Assembly: GCA_905234305.1 (NCBI GenBank)
Contig: CAJOHT010000144.1
Span: forward strand, 1-5,554
Direction of reading: 5' to 3'
Length of the DNA stretch: 5,554 nucleotides
Source: an uncultured Ruminococcus sp.
GTDB taxonomy: Bacteria; Bacillota; Clostridia; Oscillospirales; Acutalibacteraceae
Every line of letters starts with the position of its first letter. The stretch's first letter is position 1. The position numbers and the translations under genes were made by a program. The notes under the pieces are model-generated. The model did not search any database. It saw only the letters and a program-made list of their open reading frames with translations, and was not told where the DNA came from. Positions 1-5,140 of the stretch are shown here, one piece after another.

Positions 1-719
1 TACTGCTCTTTAGAGATAATATCGCTAAGTACGGCATACTTATCGGGAGATTTTGAAAGATTATAATTAGCTACACCGTTATCCATACATACAGCGTCTA
101 CAGCGCCTGACTCAAGGTTCATAAGAGCTGTATTATAGTCGCCGATCTGCTTTAATTCCTTAAAGGAAGCCGCGAGCTTCTGGTTAGCCTTTGTAGCGTC
201 GTCGCCTGTGAAAGCAGCTAAAGCCGAGGAGTCAGTCTGAACTGCTACAGTCTTGCCCTTAAGGTCGTCTAAAGACTTAACAGCGGAACCCTTCTTAACT
301 ACAACAACCTGGCTGTTGTTAACATAAGGAACTGTCCAAGTATAATCCTTCTCACGACCGTTGATTGTAAAGCCGTTCCAGATACAATTGATTGTACCAG
401 AGTTAAGCTCCATATCCTTTGAATCCCAGTCGATAGGCTTCTTCTTAAGAGTCCAGCCTAAACGATCACAAAGCTCCTGAGCAAGCTCAAGGTCAAAGCC
501 TGTATATTCGCCTGTTTTCTTATCCTTGTAGCCGTAAGGCGGGAACTCAGCGTCGAAGCCTACTGTAAATGTAGTTTCGCCTTTATCGTCTACCGTAGCG
601 GAAGTTTTGCTGTCGTCAGCCTTTGTTGCGGAAGTGTTGTCGGATGAACCCGAACAGCCTACAAGCGCAACTGTAGCGAGCATTACAACCGCTAAGATTA
701 ATGCTAATGTTCTTTTCAT
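1..719 (-). CDS. Polar amino acid ABC transporter substrate-binding lipoprotein (partial, C-terminus off left edge)
   Basis: This is an extracellular solute-binding protein of family 3 (SBP_bac_3). It would capture a polar amino acid or cystine outside the membrane and deliver it to an ABC permease. My translation of the reverse strand gives 239 residues starting MKRTLALILAVV. Residues 1-21 are a type II signal peptide with lipobox LVGC (19-22), so Cys22 should be lipidated and become the N-terminus. A Ser/Thr/Asp-rich linker (about 23-48) follows. The mature domain begins at FTVGFDAEFPPYGY (51-64) and continues with GEYTGFDLELAQEL (70-83), the NGFTINGREKDYTWTVPY region (115-132) and DDLKGKTVAVQTDSSA (151-166), all typical of the family. 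The start is supported by GAGGTG (726-731, minus strand) six bases upstream. Family members usually have about 260-290 residues, so roughly 25-50 are missing beyond base 1. Permease and ATPase genes, if linked, would lie to the left. The exact substrate cannot be told from this sequence. Confidence 0.93.
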   Translation of the reverse strand, partial: MKRTLALILAVVMLATVALVGCSGSSDNTSATKADDSKTSATVDDKGETTFTVGFDAEFPPYGYKDKKTGEYTGFDLELAQELCDRLGWTLKKKPIDWDSKDMELNSGTINCIWNGFTINGREKDYTWTVPYVNNSQVVVVKKGSAVKSLDDLKGKTVAVQTDSSALAAFTGDDATKANQKLAASFKELKQIGDYNTALMNLESGAVDAVCMDNGVANYNLSKSPDKYAVLSDIISKEQ

Positions 720-759
720 AATTTGCACCTCATTTAATACTTTTTTAATCAGCCCTTAA

Positions 760-788
760 AGTTTATCACAGTATCACACTAAAGTCAA
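760..788 (-). promoter_or_regulatory. Sigma-A-type promoter of the solute-binding protein gene
   Basis: On the minus strand a -35 box TTGACT (783-788) is separated by exactly 17 bases from a -10 box TAAACT (760-765). Transcription would start near 753, giving a leader of about 34 bases that carries the GAGGTG ribosome binding site. The spacer contains a direct repeat of TGTGATA (plus-strand TATCACA at 764-770 and 772-778, 8-base period), which could be a regulator site. The promoter is supported by box matches and spacing only. Confidence 0.6.
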
Positions 789-811
789 GTATTTTATATG
801 TCCTCGTCATA

Positions 812-1001
812 CGTGAGCGTCCCTATCTTAAATACATATCCCCCCGTACGTTAGCGCGCTATGAAGTTTTGGATATCACATAAATGTTCTGCGCTCGACT
901 ATTAATATCAATCGTGAGCGTCCCTATCTTAAATCCATATCCCCCGTACGTTTAATATCCTATGAAAATTTGGATACTTGGGATATGTTCTGCGTTCGAC
1001 T
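812..1001. repeat. Two 89-bp imperfect direct repeats at 101-bp period
   Basis: Copy 1 spans 812-900 and copy 2 spans 913-1001, with a 12-base non-repeated spacer. Both begin CGTGAGCGTCCCTATCTTAA, share a C-run followed by CGTACG, and end GTTCTGCG[C/T]TCGACT. The middle third diverges more, with one single-base deletion and one compensating insertion keeping the length at 89. Within copy 1, GAGCG (815-819) can pair with CGCTC (892-896). In copy 2 the same positions read GAGCG and CGTTC, which would still pair in plus-strand RNA through a G-U wobble. An inner pairing ATATCC/GGATAT is also available. No open frame of note crosses the repeats. I see them as a non-coding intergenic repeat element of unknown function, possibly dispersed elsewhere in the genome. 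Confidence 0.8.
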
Positions 1002-1012
1002 GATACATATCA

Positions 1013-1036
1013 CCTATTACTTATTACCTATTACCT
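1013..1036. repeat. Short heptamer tandem repeat (CCTATTA/CTTATTA)
   Basis: Three heptamers, CCTATTA (1013-1019), CTTATTA (1020-1026) and CCTATTA (1027-1033), plus a partial CCT form a microsatellite-like tract between the 101-bp-period repeats and the lgt promoter. It lies outside any gene. Similar pyrimidine-rich text (AATTCTTATCTCTTAATTCC) continues to about 1060 without a strict period. Confidence 0.55.
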
Positions 1037-1066
1037 TGTAATTCTTATCTCTTAATTCCTATATCC

Positions 1067-1095
1067 TTGCTTTTCCCTTTCCGTTCTGCTAGAAT
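1067..1095 (+). promoter_or_regulatory. Promoter of the Lgt-family gene
   Basis: A -35 box TTGCTT (1067-1072) is followed after 17 bases by TAGAAT (1090-1095), a one-mismatch -10 box preceded by TGC (1087-1089), which makes it an extended -10. Transcription would begin near 1102, only about 10 bases before the ATG at 1112, so the leader would hold little more than the GGTGA ribosome binding site. This placement argues that the in-frame TTG at 1067 is promoter DNA and not a start codon. Confidence 0.55.
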
Positions 1096-1111
1096 AAAAA
1101 CGGTGATAAAT

Positions 1112-1921
1112 ATGCTTCCTGATTTTGAAATTCTCTCAATAAAAATAAGCGCCTACGGTGTATGCGTATCCGTGGGACTTATTCTTATGGGCATAGTCGC
1201 GTTTTTACTTGGGCGCCGATATAAGATCCTTTTTGAGGACATCCTCTTCGGCGAGCTTTTTTCGCTTATCGGAGCTTTTATTGGAGCGCATATTCTATAC
1301 GGTATAACCTACTCTAAAGAGATTTTTAATTCTTTTTCGGAATATTTTAACAACCAAAACTTTAACAAACTGCTGGAAAACCTATCCGCTTATATGGGCG
1401 GAATGGTTTTTTACGGCGGACTTATCGGCGGATTGCTGTTCGGTATGCTCTACTGCAAGCTAAGGAAAATCAATCTCGAAAACTACAGCGACTGTTTTGC
1501 CGTATCAATACCACTATTTCACGCATTCGGGCGGATAGGCTGTTTTATGAGCGGATGCTGCTACGGAATTGAAAGCTCCTTCGGCTTTACATCAACTAAC
1601 GCTATAGTAAGCTCCTGCAACTACGTAAACCGCTTCCCTGTTCAGCTTCTCGAAAGCGCTGTGAATCTACTTATTTTCATTACGCTTCTTATATTGTTCT
1701 TTAAGAGAATTATGAGTAACAGATTGATTTTTGTTTATTTAATAATCTACGGCATCGCAAGATTCTTTTTAGAATTTTTAAGAGGCGACGAATACAGAGG
1801 CATTTTCTTATTTTTATCCACAAGCCAATGGATTTCGCTTCTGTTGATTGCCGTGTCGATTATAATTCTAATAATGAAAAATAATCGTAAAAAAAAATGT
1901 TATACTATCGGAGTAAAATAA
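1112..1921 (+). CDS. lgt: Prolipoprotein diacylglyceryl transferase (Lgt) family membrane protein, variant motif
   Basis: Lgt moves a diacylglyceryl group from phosphatidylglycerol to the lipobox cysteine of prelipoproteins in the cytoplasmic membrane. The 269-residue product has the family length and about seven hydrophobic segments. I chose the ATG at 1112 because GGTGA (1102-1106) precedes it by five bases; the in-frame TTG at 1067 lies in the promoter. Recognisable Lgt parts are Tyr15 (ISAYG), YGGLIGG (101-107), HAFGRIGCFMSGCCYG (137-152), RFPVQLLES (174-182), RFFLEFLRGD (217-226) and SQW (238-240). Against E. coli Lgt, the residues matching Arg143, Gly154, Arg239 and Glu243 are kept (Arg141, Gly152, Arg217, Glu221). 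His103 is Tyr101, Asn146 is Cys144 and Glu151 is Cys149. This cysteine-rich signature is, from memory, common in clostridial members. The gene may therefore be a second Lgt-like paralogue and not the housekeeping enzyme. It lies 21 bases before the next gene, probably in one operon. Confidence 0.85.
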   Translation: MLPDFEILSIKISAYGVCVSVGLILMGIVAFLLGRRYKILFEDILFGELFSLIGAFIGAHILYGITYSKEIFNSFSEYFNNQNFNKLLENLSAYMGGMVFYGGLIGGLLFGMLYCKLRKINLENYSDCFAVSIPLFHAFGRIGCFMSGCCYGIESSFGFTSTNAIVSSCNYVNRFPVQLLESAVNLLIFITLLILFFKRIMSNRLIFVYLIIYGIARFFLEFLRGDEYRGIFLFLSTSQWISLLLIAVSIIILIMKNNRKKKCYTIGVK

Positions 1922-1942
1922 CAGAAAGGTATTTTGGATTTT

Positions 1943-2323
1943 ATGAAAAAATGTGACTACTGCGGAAAAGAAATCTCCTATATGGAGCAATACTGCGACG
2001 AGAACTGTCAGCGCGGAGCCTTAAAATATTATGAGCTTCAGGAAAAATTCTCAAAACTCTTTTCATTCATAAATATCGTATGCATATTCGGAATCCCGAT
2101 AGGTCTTTTTACATTTTCATTCGCGGCAGGAATCGGATTTACCATACTCTCATTTTCCCTACTTTTAGAAGGAATTACGGTTTTTATATTTCCTTTCCCT
2201 GTAGAAAATATGATACACTCAATGAAAATAAAAAAAGCGATGAACGTCACCCGAATTATCGGCGCAGTCATCTTTATACTCGGAGTAATAGCTTTTATAC
2301 TGGATTTAATATTTTTTATTTAA
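1943..2323 (+). CDS. Small membrane protein with N-terminal zinc-finger-like Cys motif
   Basis: This 126-residue protein is not one I can assign to a named family. The N-terminus MKKCDYCGKEI continues to CDENCQ, giving Cys4-x2-Cys7 and Cys18-x3-Cys22, a compact four-cysteine arrangement like a small zinc ribbon or treble clef. A short charged stretch follows (about 23-38). Three hydrophobic segments at about 41-60, 62-85 and 103-126 should span the membrane, so the protein is probably a cytoplasmic zinc-binding tip on a membrane anchor. I chose the ATG at 1943; GAAAGG (1924-1929) is 13 bases upstream, which is long, and an in-frame TTG at 1934 is closer to it, so the start may be three codons earlier. 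It lies 21 bases after the Lgt-like gene with no terminator between them and is probably co-transcribed. Two other open frames over this DNA (2038-2271 minus, 2080-2358 plus) look like shadows. Confidence 0.75.
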   Translation: MKKCDYCGKEISYMEQYCDENCQRGALKYYELQEKFSKLFSFINIVCIFGIPIGLFTFSFAAGIGFTILSFSLLLEGITVFIFPFPVENMIHSMKIKKAMNVTRIIGAVIFILGVIAFILDLIFFI

Positions 2324-2356
2324 AGAATTATAATTATAAAAAAACAATGAATAAAT

Positions 2357-2400
2357 AAACCTCCTTCTGTTAATAATAAAACAGCGAAGGAGGTTTTATT
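2357..2400 (+). terminator. Hairpin: possible terminator and ribosome-binding-site sequestering structure
   Basis: The arm 2357-2367 (AAACCTCCTTC) pairs perfectly with 2386-2396 (GAAGGAGGTTT) over 11 bp. Four more pairs (2368-2371 with 2380-2383) sit inside a two-base bulge (2384-2385), closing an 8-base loop. TTTT and then ATT follow, so this could be an intrinsic terminator for the Lgt-like operon. The 3' arm is also the AAGGAGG ribosome binding site of the gene starting at 2403, so the folded form would hide it. Both roles are readings of the sequence only. Confidence 0.65.
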
Positions 2401-2402
2401 CT

Positions 2403-2627
2403 ATGATAGACAAAATCGCGTTAATTTTATCAATAATCGGCGGTCTTAACTGGGGACTTGTCGGCATTTTCCAATTCGACTTAGTAGCCTTTATCGGCGG
2501 AGGTCAGACTGGAATTATCAGCCGAATTATATATATCCTTGTAGGGCTTGCCTCAATATGGTGTATCTCGCTTCTCTTCAGAGATAATGAAATAGTAGAT
2601 GATACATCAATCAATTCCCACGCATAA
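2403..2627 (+). CDS. DUF378 family small membrane protein
   Basis: The 74-residue product matches the DUF378 family of bacterial small membrane proteins (B. subtilis YuzA type), whose function is unknown. Diagnostic text is GGLNWGLVGIFQFDLVAF (13-30) followed by a Gly-rich turn and SRIIYILVGLASIW (40-53). Two transmembrane helices (about 5-30 and 39-58) make a hairpin. A short polar tail with Asp and Ser (60-74) would sit at the membrane surface. The ATG is preceded by a near-perfect AAGGAGG (2387-2393) nine bases upstream, one of the strongest ribosome binding sites in the window, but that site lies in the 3' arm of the 2357-2396 hairpin. The gene is followed at once by a strong terminator, so it is the last gene of the plus-strand group or a unit of its own. 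A TATAAT at 2329-2334 could be a -10 box, but I see no matching -35. Confidence 0.9.
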   Translation: MIDKIALILSIIGGLNWGLVGIFQFDLVAFIGGGQTGIISRIIYILVGLASIWCISLLFRDNEIVDDTSINSHA

Positions 2628-2656
2628 AGGGTTGGCAAATCGCCAACCCTTTTTTC
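2627..2656 (+). terminator. Intrinsic terminator after the DUF378 gene
   Basis: AAGGGTTGGC (2627-2636) pairs with GCCAACCCTT (2642-2651) over 10 bp around a 5-base loop and runs into a T tract (2650-2655). The stem overlaps the last base of the DUF378 stop codon. It stands between that gene and the convergent ackA end (2668). The minus-strand T tract is short (three bases), so it may stop ackA transcripts less efficiently. Confidence 0.88.
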
Positions 2657-2667
2657 AGATTCTTTTA

Positions 2668-3860
2668 TTATAATGCCTCAACAATATTCTTAGTATCTCT
2701 CGCGATAACAAGCTCCTCGTTAGTAGCAATAAGCTCTACGCGGATTTTTGAGTTATCGGAAGAAAGTTTACCCTCGTTGCCGCGGATGCAAGCGTTGTTA
2801 GCCTCGTCGTCAATCTCTACGCCTAAGCACTTAAGATACTCACATACTTCTTTTCTGAGTACAGGCTGGTTCTCGCCGAGACCCGCGGTAAATACGATAC
2901 CGTCGCAACCGCCGAGGCACCAATATACTTCGCGATTTGATAATAAAGCATCTCGTGAGTGAGCTTAGCTCTCTCGTTACCCTCAGCCTCAGCCGCGGTA
3001 ATATCACGGTCGTCGCTGGAAACTCCCGAAATACCGAGAAGTCCCGATTCCTTATTTAGCATATTGTCCATCTGAGCAGGAGTCATATTTTCCTTTTCAG
3101 CGATAAATGTTACTACCGAAGGATCGAGCGATCCCGAACGAGTACCCATCATAAAGCCGTCGAGCGGAGTAAGACCCATAGTAGTATCAATAACCTTAAC
3201 GCCATCGATAGCCGTAATAGACGAACCGTTGCCGATATGGCAGGTGATGAGCTTTAAGTCCTTGATATCCTTGCCCATACGCTCAGCCATAGCGCTGCTT
3301 ACAAAGCGGTGGGATGTACCGTGGAAACCGTAACGGCGGATACCGTACTTCTCGTAATACTTATAAGGAACAGCGTACATATACGCCTTTTCAGGCATAG
3401 TGCTGTGGAAAGCAGTATCAAATACAACTACCTGAGGCGTATTGGCTCCGAAAACCTCCTCGCTGCTCTCGATACCGAGCGCGTTAGCAGGGTTATGTAA
3501 AGGAGCTAACGGTCCTAAGCTCTTAATATCCTCGATAACCTTAGGAGTAACAAGGCAGCTTTCGTGGAAAATGCTTCCGCCCTGTACAACTCTGTGACCT
3601 ACTGCCGTTACCTCGGAGAGTTCCTTGATTACGCCGATTTCGTCGTCAAGTAACATATCCTTAACCTGCATAAAAGCAACCTTATGGTCAGGCATGGCAA
3701 CTTCCTTTTTAATATCAACCTTATCGGTCTTATAACCGATAAAGGAACCTTCATCTCCTATACGCTCGCAATTTCCCTTAGCGAGTACGCTCTCGTCAGT
3801 CATATCGATAAGCTGGTACTTTAAGGACGAGCTTCCCGCATTAATAACAAGAATTTTCAT
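2668..3860 (-). pseudogene. ackA: Acetate kinase AckA, frameshifted near the C-terminus
   Basis: Acetate kinase interconverts acetate plus ATP and acetyl phosphate plus ADP, the ATP-forming last step of clostridial acetate fermentation. The start at 3860 has AAAGGGGA (3868-3875) seven bases upstream. Frame 1 gives NAGSSSLKYQL (7-17), GHRVVQGG (88-95), VVFDTAFH (145-152), RRYGFHGTSH (175-184), CHIGNGSSITAI (207-218) and MGTRSGSLDP (238-247). Asn7, Asp148, His180 and Arg241 fall at the numbers known for the Methanosarcina enzyme. After KYIGA (311-315) the frame becomes nonsense and stops at 2823. The true C-terminus continues in another frame from about 2919: CLGGCDGIVFTAGLGENQ, later ATNEELVIARDT, ending at TAA in 2668-2670. 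The total of 1193 bases is one short of a multiple of three. The usual spacing between KYIG and the GxD-IVFTAG motif suggests about 13 bases are missing. The truncated 345-residue product would lack the ATP-site glycine motif and the C-terminal catalytic glutamate. It may be a real mutation or an assembly error. Confidence 0.9.
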
Positions 3861-3878
3861 AATTTATTCCCCTTTATA

Positions 3879-3907
3879 TTGATTAGTTTTTAAAATCATA
3901 CTATAAT
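3879..3907 (+). promoter_or_regulatory. Promoter of tmcAL
   Basis: TTGATT (3879-3884), a 17-base spacer and a perfect TATAAT (3902-3907) form a good sigma-A-type promoter. Transcription would start near 3914, about 53 bases before the tmcAL ATG. The -35 box overlaps the ackA leader region, and the -10 box touches the ackA -10 box. Confidence 0.62.
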
Positions 3908-3936
3908 ATAATAAACCAAAACTTTAAATTTTGCAA
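3908..3936 (-). promoter_or_regulatory. Promoter of ackA
   Basis: On the minus strand, TTGCAA (3931-3936) lies exactly 17 bases from TATTAT (3908-3913). Transcription would begin near 3901 and give a leader of about 40 bases containing AAAGGGGA. The -10 box directly abuts that of the opposite-strand promoter. Confidence 0.6.
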
Positions 3937-3966
3937 GTTTTTTTTAAAATTATTCAAAGGTGAGCT

Positions 3967-5104
3967 ATGAAAACTAACGCGATTATATGTGAATACAATC
4001 CTTTTCATAACGGACACAGGTATCAGATAGCTAAAATCAAAGAAAAAAGCGGCTCTCCCGTTACCGCTATAATGAGCGGAAATTTCACCCAGCGAGGGGA
4101 TATTGCGATTTACGATAAATTCACAAGAGCCGAGTCAGCGGTAAAAAACGGCGCCGATATTGTAATAGAGCTTCCGACGGTTTACGCCTGTTCCTCAGCG
4201 AAAAATTTTGCTGACGCGGGAGTTGAAATCGCCGAAGCGCTCGGTTGTACGGAAAGCCTCTGTTTTTCGGTTGAGGAGGATAATCCCGACCTGCTTATAA
4301 AAGCCGCTGAATTATTCAACCGCGAAGAATTCAACACCGCCGTAAAAAGCGGTATGGACTCGGGGATGTATTACCCGAAGGCAGTTGAAAACGCTTTTAC
4401 AATTCTCGCGCCTAATATCAGCGAAATCGTTTCAAAGCCCAACAATATACTTGCGCTTGAATATTTAAAAGCACTTAAAGGCACAAATATCAATCCGTTC
4501 ATTATTAAAAGAGTCGGTGCTGCCCACGACTCTGAGGAAGTATCCGAAAACCTCGCGAGCGCTGGCAATATAAGGAAAATGATTTTAAACGGAGAGAATA
4601 TCAACCGTTACGTTCCAGATCGTAAGCCTGTTCCCTATCCCGCTGATATTTTTATATAAACTCAGAACAATGAGTAAGGACGAATTTAAAAATCTTCCTG
4701 ATGTTACTGAAGGACTTGAGAACAGAATTTATAACTCAGCGCGCTGCTTTAATTCTTTAGAGGAAATATTATTCGATATAAAAACAAAACGCTATACTTT
4801 AGCGCGACTCAGAAGAATAATAATATACGCTCTTTTAGGAATTACCAAAGATGATTTATCCCAAAACGTCCCCTATCTCCGCGTACTCGCTTTTAATGAA
4901 ATAGGAGCCGAGCTACTCAGCATAATAAAAAAATCGGGAACGCTCCCGATTATTACTAACGTCGCCGACGGATATAAATCGCTCGACGATAACGCTAAAA
5001 GAATATTTGATATTGATTTACGCGCAAGCGATATCTACTCTCTAGCTACGGATAATATAAAAAAATGCGGAGAGGATTTCACTAGACAGATAAAAGCAAA
5101 ATAA
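3967..5104 (+). pseudogene. tmcAL: tRNA(Met) cytidine acetate ligase TmcAL (YlbM), frameshifted
   Basis: TmcAL activates acetate with ATP and transfers it to C34 of elongator tRNA-Met, making N4-acetylcytidine at the wobble position. The start ATG follows AAAGGTGA (3956-3963). Part 1 (3967-4659, 230 residues) has the nucleotidyltransferase motif EYNPFHNGH (9-17, HxGH type), MSGNFTQRGD (36-45), NNILALEYLKAL (159-170), KRVGAAHDS (181-189) and ASAGNIRKM (197-205). It stops after PADIFI. The C-terminal domain continues in another frame, reading LYKLRTMSKDEF and then PDVTEGLENRI and KTKRYTLARLRRIIIYALLG, to TAA at 5102-5104. Removing one T from the run at 4649-4653 rejoins the frames as ADI-LYKLRTMSKDEF, giving about 378 residues against roughly 390-415 usual. 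A few residues may therefore also be missing. A separate start at ATG 4670 is unlikely, since family sequence precedes it. The neighbouring divergent ackA shares acetate as substrate. Confidence 0.9.
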
Positions 5105-5106
5105 TT

Positions 5107-5131
5107 AAGGGACTGCCGAAGCAGTCCCTTT
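5107..5131. terminator. Bidirectional terminator between tmcAL and the carboxylase gene
   Basis: AAGGGACTGC (5107-5116) and GCAGTCCCTT (5121-5130) pair perfectly over 10 bp around a 4-base loop, CGAA on the plus strand. On the minus strand the loop reads TTCG closed by a C-G pair, the very stable UUCG tetraloop. The plus-strand T tract is only three bases and then GTTGTTGT; on the minus strand the stem is followed by AATTATTTT. It sits between two convergent genes (ends at 5104 and 5141) and probably serves both. Confidence 0.85.
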
Positions 5132-5140
5132 GTTGTTGTA

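Noticed and set aside
812..1001. CRISPR array
   Set aside because: There are only two long, imperfect repeats with a 12-base gap and no cas genes nearby.
1067..1111. In-frame TTG start giving a 15-residue longer Lgt-like protein
   Set aside because: The added residues do not match the Lgt N-terminus, there is no ribosome binding site before the TTG, and the stretch holds a good promoter. ATG 1112 has GGTGA at proper distance.
2038..2358. Open frames 2038-2271 (minus) and 2080-2358 (plus)
   Set aside because: Both overlap the zinc-tip membrane protein in other frames, lack convincing ribosome binding sites and read as low-complexity text without family features.
2910..2925. Programmed ribosomal frameshift in ackA
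   Set aside because: There is no slippery heptamer at the junction, and the spacing between flanking motifs indicates missing residues and not just a frame change.
2777..2962. Plus-strand open frame opposite the ackA 3' end
   Set aside because: It lies antisense to conserved acetate kinase sequence and has no recognisable protein features.
3309..3500. Plus-strand open frame inside ackA
   Set aside because: It is antisense to the conserved core of acetate kinase (VVFDTAFH, RRYGFHGTSH) and explained by that coding sequence.
4371..4604. Minus-strand open frame inside tmcAL
   Set aside because: It is antisense to conserved TmcAL residues and has no upstream ribosome binding site.
4670..5104. 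Independent gene starting at ATG 4670
   Set aside because: TmcAL family sequence (LYKLRT) continues upstream of this ATG in the same frame and no ribosome binding site precedes it, so it is the C-terminal part of the broken tmcAL.
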